A DNA stretch of 64,000 nucleotides from positions 1-64,000 of the forward strand of contig NW_026570443.1 of assembly GCF_019649055.1 (NCBI RefSeq), read 5' to 3'. The stretch's first letter is position 1. Every line of letters begins with the position of its first letter. The notes below the pieces were generated by a model. It was not told the origin of the DNA, did not search any database, and saw nothing but the letters and a program-made list of their open reading frames with translations. This DNA comes from Paramacrobiotus metropolitanus (taxonomy: Eukaryota; Tardigrada; Eutardigrada; Parachela; Macrobiotidae). Positions 11,215 through 23,053 of this stretch are shown here, in pieces. The position numbers and the translations under genes are program-made.

Positions 11215-11610
11215 AGATTTGCCAGCAAGGTAGGTCTCGATCTATTTGCTGCTGAAACGGTAGTTCATTGGGATACACATGGTGACGCTTCAGTACAACG
11301 GATTCGTTGCTCACTGATTGACCGCTTTCCCGTAAACCGCCGGGGATTTCACCGGACAGCAAAACGCAAACAGCATTGTGTGGGTAGATTAAATTTTAAG
11401 AGTGCCCAGTAACAGGCCGCACACCTGAGCAAATGCCGATCCTCCTATACGAAACATGCCATTAAAACGTAGAGTACCGCGCTGCATAGCTGTGCAGAAA
11501 AACTGACGTTGCCCATTCGACTCTAGTGGAGACCGAAATTTGGAAAGGCATGGGTTTTGTTGAAAACATTGCTTTGTGTCGTTGGCGGAGATGTTGACGA
11601 CATTTTGGAT
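11215..11610 (-). pseudogene. 7TM receptor pseudogene fragment
   Basis: The plus strand has degraded copies of landmarks seen in the three receptor genes: the segment for the TM3 region (GGTAGGTCTCGAT, GTACAACGGATT), the TTTCCCGTAA stretch, and the N-terminal segment near TGGGTTTTGTTGA. Frame is lost and the part encoding TM4 onward is missing. A decayed copy of the shared upstream region (about 11690-11950) lies at its 5' side. It looks closest to receptor 3. Confidence 0.75.
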
Positions 11611-11949
11611 GATGTCATAAGATATGGGAAGTGCCAGCAGTTTTCAGGATGAATTTTATCTCGACATCTGTAGAAATTACTGTGGAGAAATGAAACACGC
11701 CCACAGGAATGTAATTATCGGACGTCCGGTATTCATGGAACAGAACATCATTTGGATCGAATAACGAAATAACAATGGTGTTAACTGTGTAATCCTAGCT
11801 GGATAAGCAGACTTCTGCTGAACCAGCAAGGTAACGGTAATGGACATAATGCGGAGCTGTGTACTCGTAGTTGTCCGCACTGGTGTTCAGCTACTTACGG
11901 CGAGAATCGCAGCACCCCTTCATCGAATTCCGCTTAGCCGGCTTAGGAG

Positions 11950-12845
11950 CTCCCCCGGCGGATATACTAACACCTCACAGATACGCGTAATTTCAAAAAT
12001 CAAAAATACACTATTGCCTACCAACGGCGTTCTGGTAAAGTATCTGCATACTATTAATTGTCTTCGAAAACGGTACACAGACCGATCTCAATAGAAACAC
12101 ACCAGAAATAACACTAGATTTCTTTTGTTGGCTACATGCTTTTGCGGGTAGTTAACTGACATAACCTGCATAGAGTTCTGTCAAAGCTTGTAGCATGAGT
12201 TTAGAGCCAAGAACGGCATTATTGCTATGCGGATTTCGTTTGAATTTATTACCCTGGCAGGTTAGATATTACGTCACCTAAGATCATCCAAATCAAAATA
12301 TGGTGATGAGGTGCCAGAACGTGGAGCGAGGTGGTGGCAAAAGCCATTCTTTTTATATTTTGTATGTTTTGGAATTATCTCGAATTTTAGTCAAAAGCTT
12401 TGAGACGAGAAGTGATAGTATGGCACCTAATTTTTTGGAACGTACAGGGGTTTGCTGCTTGCAGCGGCAACGGTTATGTCGTTTTCGACTGGGAGCTCTC
12501 CCTCGATTATTAAAACTTTGGTTTTTTTTCAGTATAAGCGCTATCCAAGCATCGGAAGCAAAATAGTGCTACTAAGATGATTTGCAAACGAACAAAAAGT
12601 GAACAAACTATCCGCTTTATAACGTACCGGGTGGAAATGCGGGCAACTATAGAAAATCGACATGATTAACCCTGTTGCACCGCACATAAGCCACTTGCTG
12701 CCATCGTACGCAAGCGAATAAAATTAATCAGAAACTTAAAGTAAAGTGTATTGCACTCTTGCTGTCTCGATCTTTCGGAAAATAGGTTTGCTTCTCGAAA
12801 TAACTTGGGTAGAATGTCAATCTGGAAAATATTTCTTTGAGTTCT
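11950..12845. other. Intergenic, no gene seen
   Basis: About 0.9 kb between the receptor pseudogene unit and the 3' end of receptor 2. No supported coding, RNA or repeat feature was recognised. Confidence 0.5.
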
Positions 12846-14084
12846 TCAGTTCATACTCCCATTCAGACTTCCCGACGGCGTTGACATATGCTGCCGTATC
12901 GATGGCATGATTGGTCGCAAGGTAATAGCGGACGTAATTTGGGTTGGCAACACTTGCGTGCGGACATTTCTTTGGATCAGCGGCATGGTATTCCATACTT
13001 TCCGGCACACATACCGCAGTTGCTCCCGGTAAGCGGCACCCATAACAAGATAAATCACCTACAGCAGCAGAATTAACACATTACGTTAGCAACTGATGTT
13101 TTTCCAACGGACTCTGTTTCTGTAACTTTGTTCGCCGGCTTCCACAACTGTACTTACCGGATTCGTAGTATAACCCAGGACCTGCACGTTTCCCAAAACC
13201 AGTGGTATAAGCGGGCCTTGAACAAGGTACGGTGCCGCCGCCAGAACAATCGGCCACATTAAATAGCACGCGAGATTAAACAGAAAAGCCACGCAAACCA
13301 TATTGGCTTTCCGCAGTTTCCGTCTCTTATGCTCCTCGCTTCTATCCGATGCTAGTCCTCTTCTCCGCTTGAGGTAATCGACCAACATCTTCGTGTATAC
13401 CAGAATGTAACAGACGGTCCCTGCGGACAGCGGGAGGTAGTAGCCGGCAGCAATCGTCAACTGGCCGAAACGATCTTTTGGCAGCAGCCCACAAACGCCT
13501 ATGGGCAGCAGCGGATAACGCAGGCCTATATTGAAGCAGCCTAGTGATGCAAGACTCATTGCGCAAATCCAGATGACTGCCATCGTCAAATTCTGCCGGC
13601 GACTACTGGAGAAGGCGTGATACTTGAAGGGCAGGCAGAGCGCCACCACGCGGTTGCTGGCAGTGTACGCTTCGATCAAGTTGCTACTGAAACGGCAGCT
13701 CATCTGGATCCACATGGTGACGCTGCAGTACACCGGATCCGTCGTCCACTGGTTTAACAGTTTCCCGTAAATCGCCACGGCGCTCAGCGGGTAAGAGATC
13801 AAACACAATCCCGTATGGGCGACTAAACAGTGCCCGATTAGGAGGCCGCAGCCCCTGCGCAGGTGCCGGTTGCCCAGAATCAAACAAGCCACCACGATAT
13901 TCAGAGCCGCACCGCTGTAGGACTGCAAGAAAATTGTTATTGCCCACGCGATTCCCGCGGCGGCCGATATCGGGGCAGAAACCGTAGTTTTATTGACAAG
14001 CAGCAGTTCTGTGCCGTTTGTGGAGGTATTCATGGTGAAAATCTTGGCGGCTGTCATAAAAGTTGTAATGCAAACTGTAGACAA
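12846..14084 (-). CDS. Rhodopsin-like 7TM receptor 2
   Basis: Exons 13158-14084 and 12846-13058, with a 99-bp intron at the same phase-0 position as receptor 1; splicing restores NPVSTV-to-NPVIYLVMG continuity at TM7. 379 residues if the first Met (14084) is used; 370 if translation starts at 14057, where the sequence (MTAAKIF) aligns with the start of receptor 1. Sequons NTS, NGT and NKT; ASNRVVALCLPFKY at the DRY position; CYLMWP in TM6. The C-terminal tail ends SGSLNGSMN. No frame damage is seen. Orphan class A receptor. Confidence 0.87.
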
Positions 14085-14169
14085 TGTTCAGGAAGAACGA
14101 AGAAACATCTTAGTGTAATTCGTCTCAGTAAGTTCTGAAAATTTATAAGAAGCCAATTCCGTTGAGGCA

Positions 14170-14370
14170 GTGTAAATATGGCACGTGCGTAGTCATTAAA
14201 TACGACTTCGAAATTATAACATGCATAATAACCTGCTGGAAGTATATGACATCATATTCTGCGTACCCAACAAGCTCACATTACGGAAATTAACTGCGGC
14301 GGTTTTCCCAGACTAGTGACCAATAACTGCAACTCATATCGAATGCCGTTCAGAAACCCGAACGGCGGAA
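14170..14370 (-). repeat. Duplicated upstream region, copy B (receptor 2)
   Basis: Best match to copy A at 10918-11130: CACGTGCGTAGT, TACGACTTCG, CAACAAGCTCACATTACGG and the GCGGCGGTTTTCCCAGACTA block in the same order. Confidence 0.65.
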
Positions 14371-14994
14371 TTAATACACTGGTACAAAGTAACTGGGGAA
14401 GTAATTATTGTCCTCGACTCCACGTACACCGTTATGGATGTTCTTGAGTATAAGATGCCGGTTGAATTACGTAACCCGTAAAATCAGTACTGAGTTGGTA
14501 CTATTCTTAGGTAGCTCACATGCGATGCCTAAACAACTATACTACCTAAGAAAACGTACGCTGGAGTGCACTGGCGACCAGAGGGAAAAGCAAACGAAAT
14601 TTTCGTACATAATGTATCCTCTGTCAGTGTTTCATGTACTGTATCCTTTTGTGCTTAAACGGCAAACATGGATTGTCGTGTTCTAATTCGATTTCGGTTA
14701 CTGAAATCAGCTGTAAAATTACATCCGAGGGTCGTGTTTTCCCTCACGGACAAATTATACAACACCACCACGGATTTTCGGTGCCAATTTTTAAATTTAA
14801 AAAAGGCTCAACATGATGTTCAATAAGACGAGTCAGTATAACCATGAAAAGATTGATTTTTGGTACATCGGCAAAAGTTTTCAGAGAATTCATATGAGAT
14901 TAGAGATTCTCAATAGTCGATATTGATTCTTCTTCGAGTCGAGCGCCGGCAGAAATAACTCTTTTGCCGAAACATCGACCCTGAAATTAATTTC

Positions 14995-16202
14995 TTAGAT
15001 TGCCCGGTCCAGGCTCCCCTTTAGGCTTCCCGACTTCATGGAAGTCTGCTGACGTGCCGAAGCCATTATTTGTTGCAGGCTGTTCGCAGCGGCATCATGT
15101 TTTGGGTGCACTTGCATGCGAATTGGTATATTGATTGGCGGCAGGCCCTTCCACATTTTCCTCCAAACATAAACCAGTTGCCACCGATACTCCGAGCCCA
15201 TGACGAGGAAAACCACCTGAAACATTTTTTAACATTTTTGTCAGCTCGACCTGGTGCAATCTCGCTAGCTCCCGTTTCAACAGCGGCTCTTACCGGATCG
15301 GTGGTGTAGCCAAAAATTTGAACGTTTCCGAAAACCAGCGGCACCAGCGTGCCGTTAATCAAGTACGGAGCCGCTGTTAGAACGACCGGCCACATCAGAT
15401 AGCACAGAAGATTAAATAGAAACGCCACAAAAACCATATTGGCTTTCTGCAGTTTCCGCTGTCTGGTTCTATCGACCCTGTCTACTCGTCCCGTCAGTCT
15501 TCTGTATTTGAGGTTTTCGGTCAGAATCCTTATATACACGAGAGCGTAGCCGGCAGCTGCCGCCGCCAACGGGAGATAATAACCGGCTACAATTGTCAAC
15601 AAGCCGTAAACATCATTTTGCAGCATTCCACACACTCCAATGGGCAGCACCGGATAGTGCACCCCTAGCTTAAAACAGCCTAATGACGCCAGACACGTCG
15701 AACTGCTCCAGATTAGCGCCAAGGTGACATTTTGCCGACGACTGCTGGAGAAGGCGCTATATTTGAAGGGCAGACAGAGCGCTACCACGCGGTTGCCGGC
15801 AATGTAGGTCTCGATCCAGTTGCTGCTAAAACGACAGCTCATCTGGATCCACATGTTGACGCTGCAGTACAGCGGATTTGTCGTCCACTGATTGGTGACT
15901 TTCCCGTAAACGGCCAGAGCGCTGAGCGGATAGGAGAACGCACACAGTACTGTATGGGCGATTAAACAGTGCCCCATTAAAAGGCCGCATCCCCTGCGCA
16001 AATGGCGGTTGGCCAGAATCAAACAGGCCATTATCATGTTTAGCAATGCGCCACTGAAGCTCTGCAGGAAAACTGCCGTTGCCCATCCGATACCAGTGGA
16101 GACCGAAATTTGTGGGTGGGACTTGGTTTGGTTGACAAACAATTGATTTGTGTAGTTTATGGAGGCATTGACAATGTGCATTTTGGCTGATGCGGTAAAC
16201 AC
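14995..16202 (-). CDS. Rhodopsin-like 7TM receptor 3
   Basis: Exons 15294-16202 and 14995-15216, with a 77-bp intron at the same position as in receptors 1 and 2. TM7 reads DPVVFLVMG, a DPxxF variant of NPxxY. 376 residues. Sequons NAS, NYT and NQT at the N-terminus; AGNRVVALCLPFKY after TM3; CYLMWPVVL in TM6. The third intracellular loop is shorter and different from the other two. The tail ends SGSLKGSLDRAI. The reading frame is intact. It is the most diverged of the three functional copies. Confidence 0.87.
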
Positions 16203-16319
16203 GTAATGATAGAAGCACTTTCTAGTATGAATGATTTCAGCCTATCTCATCGCAGTTCCCTTAGACAATATTAAGAAGAAAATCGATAAGGCTAAAGGAG
16301 TATCATTATGTCACTGCGC

Positions 16320-17420
16320 CATCGTCCTTTTAGATCGAATAACGAAGTAATGACGGTGTATAATTATCTGTCGGGTATGCAGAATATCATTTCCTGCGTA
16401 TCCAAGAAGCTACTGGGAACTGCATTTAAATGTGGCAGGTTGTCGCATGTCGTTAAGTCACTTTCTACGAGAACCGCAGCGCCCACCGGATTCCGTTAAG
16501 AAACTGTACCGTCGGATTTGCCTCTCCGATAATTACAATAACAGCTAATTACTTACCGACATCTTTATGTGTACTCGTGTATCTGTAAAACATTAATTAA
16601 TCCAACCACAGAACTGGCACCAGTTCGATAAATTGTTTTTAAACGCACATACTCTTATTAGGACCATGGTCGGAACGTTTAAACCTCTTCTGTTGTAACA
16701 ATCAGCAGATTATGGTGATGGGTGCAGCAAGCTGCAAGATCATGGTAGGTGGACTGCTCGGGAATAAACCTTAGTACATCATTACATTAAGTAGGGTATT
16801 AGTGAGTTTCGAAAGCGAAAATGGCTTACACATCTTACACAAGTACAGACTCTGTACGGATGAAATGAGTAATGGCACCTTTCTAGCACTGCATTGGCAG
16901 CTCAACGGCCACTTCGCCGAAGCATTGATAATGGAGGCAATCCTTAGACTGACCAGAGAATTTACACCAGTTTCTGTATGTGATCTGTACAGGCAGCTGG
17001 TGGCAACGGTGCATTACATCCAGAATGGAATGATTGGGTAACACTTAGGGATAGTTGCGGCCAAAAGGCCGGCAAAGCTTACGAAAAATTTCATTATATC
17101 TAATGGCGTTGTATCGGGTGCGGATGTATGCTCAACGAGTGTGAGATCAGGAATACCTTTACCAGATAGTAAAGAAGGTGAACTGGGATTCAGAGAACCA
17201 AGCTGTTTGAATTTCGAAAGATCTTTTAGTCGAAAACTTAAAATGCATGATCGGCGTTTGGGTTTGGCTTCGGTTGTGCGTATAACAGCCTGTTGCATAT
17301 ACGAGTGATATCATATTCAGATGATATTCTGCATATTAAACTATCTCACTCCGCGGAAAAAAAAATTCGGCGGCTTCCCAGAACAGAGATCAGTTACAGT
17401 AATGCAAAAACGGTAGCTTT
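16320..17420 (-). repeat. Upstream region copies C and D and spacer
   Basis: 16320-16510 (upstream of receptor 3) resembles 11690-11950 and 10970-11130: GATCGAATAACGAA, AATATCAT, GTATCCAAGAAGCTA and GCAGCGCC blocks. 17290-17420 repeats GATATCATATTC and the GCGG...TTCCCAGA block, but no receptor follows it, so it may mark a lost copy. 17425-17505 is a degenerate CGGCAAAGGCAAAG simple repeat. No gene is seen between 16511 and 17290. Confidence 0.5.
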
Positions 17421-17916
17421 TCCGCCGGCAAAGGCAAAGGTAAAGTTGAAAACGGCAAACTGAAACGGCAAAGGCAAATGGACGGCAAAGGCGAAGTTGG
17501 CCGACCCACTAAATAGGTTGTGATGTCACTGATGTGTGCTAATTATGAATGCCAAAAACAGTTAAACAGCGCTAGTTAAACAGAATGCCAAAAATGCAAC
17601 TTGAAAAAGGAATTACCAAGTTTAAAAAGTTCTACACAAGCACACCAGAAAACCTGGTTTTCCTTAACATGCAATTTGATCCGCTTGGTTTTCGTCCGCA
17701 AACATCTCAGGAAAGAATCTTTTGGTAACTGATGCTGCTGAGGATACTGAAGCACGCAGGTCACATGCAGCACAGACTCAGTCCATCGATAAGGCCAAGG
17801 ATTCCATGAGCGGTCTGGGTATGTAGACGTACAGCCGATGAAACCTATCGGTCATTCAAAGCCAATTTTTCAGAAGCAAAAAGCGTACGCAGGCGTACGT
17901 GATCCGATCCGTTAGT

Positions 17917-20900
17917 TCAGGGCTGTTTAGTAGATTGTTCTTTAAGGAATCGTGGAGCAGTACCGTCATTCAAATTGACAGAGATGGCTGTTATTACTGT
18001 TGTCTTTACATCGATCTTGGCCGCAAAGCCTGACAACACTTGGACACCCTTTTCCAACAAGGCGACGGTCGACCATCCGGTTTTTCCATCAGTATTGTAA
18101 TATTCTATTGTTAATGCGGGGCTTCCTGCAGCGTCTATCCCACCGCACACATATATTTTATTTTCGACAAAGCAAGCTGCATGGTAACTTCTGGGCCGTG
18201 GAAGCGGTTCCATCTCTTCCCATGTAGCGGTTTTCAGATTCAGACGAATGCAGTCGGTTGTGGTCGTTGTACCATGGCAGTCACCGATCTCTCCGCCGAG
18301 GATGTATAAGTATCCATTTACCGCAATCATGGCAAACCTCTTTCGCCATTCAGGCAGATCCGGTAAAAACTCCCAGTTGTTGGTGGCCGTATCATACCGT
18401 AGCAGGTTGCGAAATGTCGCATAAAATATTGCTTCACCGTATTTCGCCGCTGACTGTATGGTCGTAGCAATGCTGCAACCGCGATGTTTTGTTAAAATCG
18501 TGTGCCGCCGTATTTCTGTAAAACAATTATACAGGCATTTTCAGTGTACCTATTTGTTGATGGAGGGACTGTAAGACGCACAACACGGCCCGTTGTAACA
18601 TCCAGTGCCTGAAATACACCAAAGTAGTCCCAAAAATATATCTTATGATTTACCGCAATTGGGTGGTCAGGAAAGCACGTTGGCAGGGATGACTCTGACT
18701 CACGGAAAGGATCAATGCCGGCTGTATCTTTAACGGGATTTGTCCTTTTTGTGTATGCTGTTTCTGTGCCTAACAGTGCTGACTGTAGCCAAAAATGTGT
18801 GGTAAGGTCTAAAGGTGATGGCCGCCTGAGCGCGTCTTGAACAACAAAACAGTTGGCTGACGGATCGAATATCAAAAATGCCGAGTTTTAAAGAAGCCGC
18901 CGCACACAACAAATACAATCATAACTTGATTTTTGCGTAATCCTTGCAGTAAGGCCGTTGCAGATGTTCTGTTAGTACTAACTGGATCCAAACACTGTCG
19001 GATGAGAAGGGCAAAGTTTTCTTCGATTGCTGCGTCTGCGAATGGCACAAAACCGTCAATTAATGTTACCGCTTCCGGACTCCACTGGGGGCACTGGAGC
19101 CCCGGCTGCTGGGAGGCTGGTGCTCTCGGTGATCGGCTGTGTGCGTTGACCGTGGGTCAGCGAAAAGCCGGCCGACCGGGGTCGGCGGAAGAGAGCGACC
19201 AGTGCCCTGCGCAACCGAAGGCCCCAAACAAAACCCCAAACAACCCAGTATAAGGATTGATGCAGCAGTTGGCACGGTTCCGCGGATGTATTGGTAAGGA
19301 TTTGGAGTTCCATTGAAAGTTGGTAAAATTCGGCTATCCTTATCTCGCCAGGGCAGGCGCCGTTGGGTCGCTGATGCGGTGCTTGATCCTATCGTGGTAT
19401 GGCAGCGCAATCTGGTCTTTCCATCGCAAAATTCGCTGTTGTGCAGGCTTGTTAAGCAGACGCTAGCGCAGTGTAGTCCGGTAAGGTCTCTAATTGGTTC
19501 GTCTTTGTGGTTCCCAGGTACAGGTCAGCAAACTCTCGTTGGCAGTAACACCATCCACGAGTGGAGGATAGCTGTAGGTGCCAGAGAAAACCAGGTCCGG
19601 CTTGTCGTCAGACATAGCGCAGTTGTCGTTGGCGTCCCGCCTTTTTGTCGGTGCGGCTATATCTGATGCCATGCCATGCTGGCCGAACGGAGTGCCGCCG
19701 ACATATTTGCTCTGCTTTGCCAGCCCGAGGTAATTGTAGCCGTTGCTGGAGGCCTGCATTGACGTCTGAGATAGGTGCAGCCGTTGCTGGAGGCCTCTTT
19801 CGTCGGAGAAAGGTGCGGCCTTAGGCAGAGAGCTGCCTTGCTGCGGTCGTAGTTAGGGACACGCGTTGTCCCCATATGTAGGTGCAGTTGTGGTTGGAGG
19901 CCTACCTTCCTGTTGGACACAATGCGTAGTTGCAGGTAGTGTCTGGCCATCGGAGGAGGATGTTGCCGTGGTTCATGGCCTGCCTTGCCATTTGACGTGG
20001 GTGCAGCCATAGTAAAACACCTCCCTTGCCGTCCCCGGTAGGTGCAGCCGTCGCCGTTGGCTTGCCGCCGTCGGAGGTGGGTGCGGCCTTAGTTACAGCC
20101 TGCCCTGCTGTCCGAGGTGGTGCAACCGTCAAGTTGGCTTACAGGCCGCCGGTGGGAGGGGAAGCCGAAGTTGGATCAAGACAGCCTTGCCGTCAGAAGT
20201 GGTGAAGCCGTCGCTGCTGGCTTGATGTCTGCTACAATTGACGCCGGCATAATTGTTGGCTCTGTTTCCCTTCCGTTCATGGAGGGTTCAACCGTCTTTG
20301 GTATGCCTGCATGCGGTCCGAGAAAAAACGCCGCCGCTGCTAGGCCGCTTGACTTCCGTTCGAGGAAGGTACAGCCGTCCTTCGAAGGCCTGCTTGCCGT
20401 CGGTGGAGGGCGCCGTCGTTGCTAAGGGGCCTGCCTCCCGTCCGAGGAAGGTGCAGCCGTAGCTGGTGGCCTGCTTGCCGTCGGAGGAGGCCGCCGCCGT
20501 GGTTAGGGGGCCTGTGCCGTCCGAGGAAGGTGCAGCCGTAGCTGGTGGCCTGCTTGCCGTCGGAGGATGCCGCCGCCGTGGTTAGGGGGCCTGTACCGTC
20601 CGAGGAAGGTGCAGCCGTAGCTGGTGGCTTGCTTGCCGTCGGAGGATGCCGCCGCCGTGGTTAGGGGGCCTGTACCGTCCGAGGAAGGTGCAGCCGTAGC
20701 TGGTGGCCTGCTTGCCGTCGGAGGAGGCTGCCGCCGTGGTTAGGGGGCCTGTACCGTCCGATCAAAGAACAGAGATCACTCGCGCGCACACGATCTCGAA
20801 GGAGCAGAGACAGAAAGCAATGCAGAACCAGTACGAGCACACGAACAGTGCCAAGCGCAAACAGCATGACGGCGGCCGCTTTGATCTAAGCGCCATGGCA

Positions 20901-21844
20901 GCGCGCAGCGCCACCAACAGACTCACGTAACTTGCTACACATGGGGAAAGGAGAAAGAGCGGGAGCGCATGTCCTCCAGCTAACATTAACATCAATTAAC
21001 TCGTTAACTGTCATTTATTAGTGTGACATACCGTTGATGAGTGATATTACTGCCGGCATCGATAATGATCCTATCTTTTGCTAACCGTTTAGTGGACACA
21101 TGCTGCCGCTCCCGGCATTCGGCCATTTCCAGCATTATACAACCCAGACTCCAAATGTCACTCTTCCGTCCCGGTGCTTCTACGGATTCTTGGGAAAATT
21201 TTCGCAGCATTTCCGGCGACATATAGCGCGTCGTACCGCGCAAGTGTGAGACATCCACCGAACAAGTTGAGTTTTCTTGCATTTGAACTAGGTCATCCAA
21301 ATCCCCAATCAACAGTTTTTCGAAACCGCCATTCAGGATTTGTAGAAGAATGTTCTCCGGCTTTAAATCTCCATGGATTATGCCCTTCCGGTGAAGAAAA
21401 TCCAGTCCTTCGGCTATGTATATGAATTGTGAAACGAATAATCTTTTGATAACTGCTGAGAAGATTTTCGTTTTTCTTAGCGTCTATCAAAAACGAGGCA
21501 AGGTCTCCTAAAAAAATTTTTGTGGAACATAGATTTAAAAGTAACAACGGCAAGCAACTGATATGAGTTATGTCAACTTTATGACAGTCCATTGCTAGCT
21601 CGATGGTCACTCCACCGGAAGCTTTAATAATGGAAACTTTATGATAAATTATTAGATATTCGTGACTCAGTTCCGTAAGTTTTCCAGCCCTTTCAAGGGA
21701 TTCCATCCAGCTTTTGTGGTCGTGAGCTGCTTTGCAGTGAGTACCAAACTGAATCACCTTGACTGCAAGGGCATCATCTCCTCTATAAGTACCACGTCTC
21801 GTAATTTTGGCTTTATAAACTACGCCAAACGTTCCCCTTCCAAT
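17917..21844 (-). CDS. Protein kinase-Kelch fusion protein
   Basis: Inferred exons: 21578-21844, 21032-21507, 18550-19079 and 17917-18472 (about 609 residues). Kinase lobe: P-loop IGRGTFGVVYKAK, lysine in ALAVKVI, catalytic loop HGDLKPEN (HGD for HRD), DLD in place of DFG, MSPEML for APE, DIWSLGC, and the C-lobe FALLIRQCLDP. The same exon runs on, in frame, into FVVCGGFF, the first Kelch strand; about six blades follow, including YLYILGGEIGD and KIYVCGGID. Intron 18473-18549 fits phase. Two frame discontinuities exist, near 21450-21460 and at the A5 run 18874-18878, so the gene is either slightly broken or mis-assembled. The junction at 21507/21578 is unresolved, and the N-terminal exon is not settled (a MGNKIS start near 21925 is possible). 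A signalling scaffold is plausible; the substrate is unknown. Confidence 0.65.
19080..21031 (-). other. Large intron of the kinase-Kelch gene
   Basis: A GTATGT donor at 21031 and an AG before 19079 give matching phase and continuous kinase sequence. The intron is about 1.95 kb, against 77 bp for the next intron, and is largely filled by a minisatellite array and its decayed edges. Confidence 0.6.
20367..20765. repeat. 79-bp minisatellite array
   Basis: GTGCAGCCGTAG starts at 20451, 20530, 20609 and 20688, exactly 79 bp apart, with near-identical units rich in CCGTCGGAGGA and GCCGCCGTGGTTAGGGGG. A diverged unit precedes (about 20367), and degraded units with the same CAGCCGT...GCTGG...CTTGCCGTC order extend back to about 19700. 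The period is not a multiple of three, which argues against coding. Confidence 0.9.
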
Positions 21845-23053
21845 CTAATCGGCGTGAGAATAACAGTACTGCACATTAGCACATACTCGTCGACTGCGCA
21901 ATTTGTGTTGGAAATTTTGTTTCCCATCTCAAAAAACAAAAAGAGATTGAGGATAAATTCCCTTTAGATACATACAGCAGCACCACCCTAATCATAAGCT
22001 TTCAACTCCTCGAATTTTCAGTCCTCGAAGAAAAGAAATTCCTATTTTGGCGTTGAAGTAAGCACTTTTTGTAAATCAAATGAACGAAATTAGGCTCGGT
22101 TATCAATACCGGAATGATACCGTTATCGTGGAAAGACAGATTAAACACTACCGCAAAGACTGAATAAGGAAACAACTGGCCGCGGGAATACAGTAGCACA
22201 TAGTTGAAAGTAGCATAGTGCTAAGTGTATTGAACTGTGTTCTATCCGAACCGTAACTCGTGGCATGCAATAATCTACGGGTTACTACTAAATTTTCATT
22301 GGCCACTGAGGTACCGCAATGTTGCAGGCGCTTCCGAGATATCATACCAATACGTCACAACCAAAATAATATTAGTGTCAATACGGATGAGCGCGAGCGT
22401 GTATTGAACAATCTGGCGATGTTCTACAACTACAGTAAGTGCACAACTGTAGCAGTGCGAGATTAATTCTCGCGAAGCTAAAGCACGACCAAGGTGTGCG
22501 AAAATGCGTCGGTTAGCCCTGACCGCTCCAGGAAGCCGCTCTATTTTCAATATTTTCATTGTTGTTGATACTTTGCAATGTCTTATAAAGGTATTGTAGG
22601 AAAAAAATATGAATGCTCCATACGTACTGCATTATACCGGCAATTCTACATTCGGGACACCCACCGGGCACACCCAATTGAGTATGCTTCGCCCGATTTT
22701 ATGTGGCATCTGCCAAGTTTAATTATAAGCCATTCCACCGCCACGTTTTTTTTTCCTCGCCCTGTGTGGGGCGCCAAGAACACAAATGCAGAGGCTCAAC
22801 ACAGTTCGAACATATGGTAAGATAGTTGTGCTCAACAGCCGACTAATAATATGGTTAACGATGGACAGTCTGCAATTGCGGAATGCCGACGGACAAGACG
22901 CCAGAATAAATACTAATGCCCTTACGTCGCATACCGGTTACTGTTACTGTAAGAATAAGAAGTCTAATGTGCGTTAGTCAGAGAAACAGAAAATACCAAT
23001 GCACAGCTAAAGAGTGCAAATAAAAACCTTCAGTCAGATGACCATATTTCCCT
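21845..23053. other. Intergenic, no firm gene
   Basis: Upstream side of the kinase-Kelch gene and downstream side of an F-box copy. It may contain the first exon of the former. A short plus-strand frame from 22504 ends at a possible donor, but nothing supports it as a gene. Confidence 0.45.

Noticed and set aside
19313-20462. Protein-coding gene in the GC-rich repeat region
   Set aside because: A 79-bp period is not a multiple of three, and no frame stays open through the units.
22504-22600. Signal-peptide exon on the plus strand ending at a GTATTG donor
   Set aside because: No downstream exon, homology or repeated evidence; hydrophobicity alone is insufficient.
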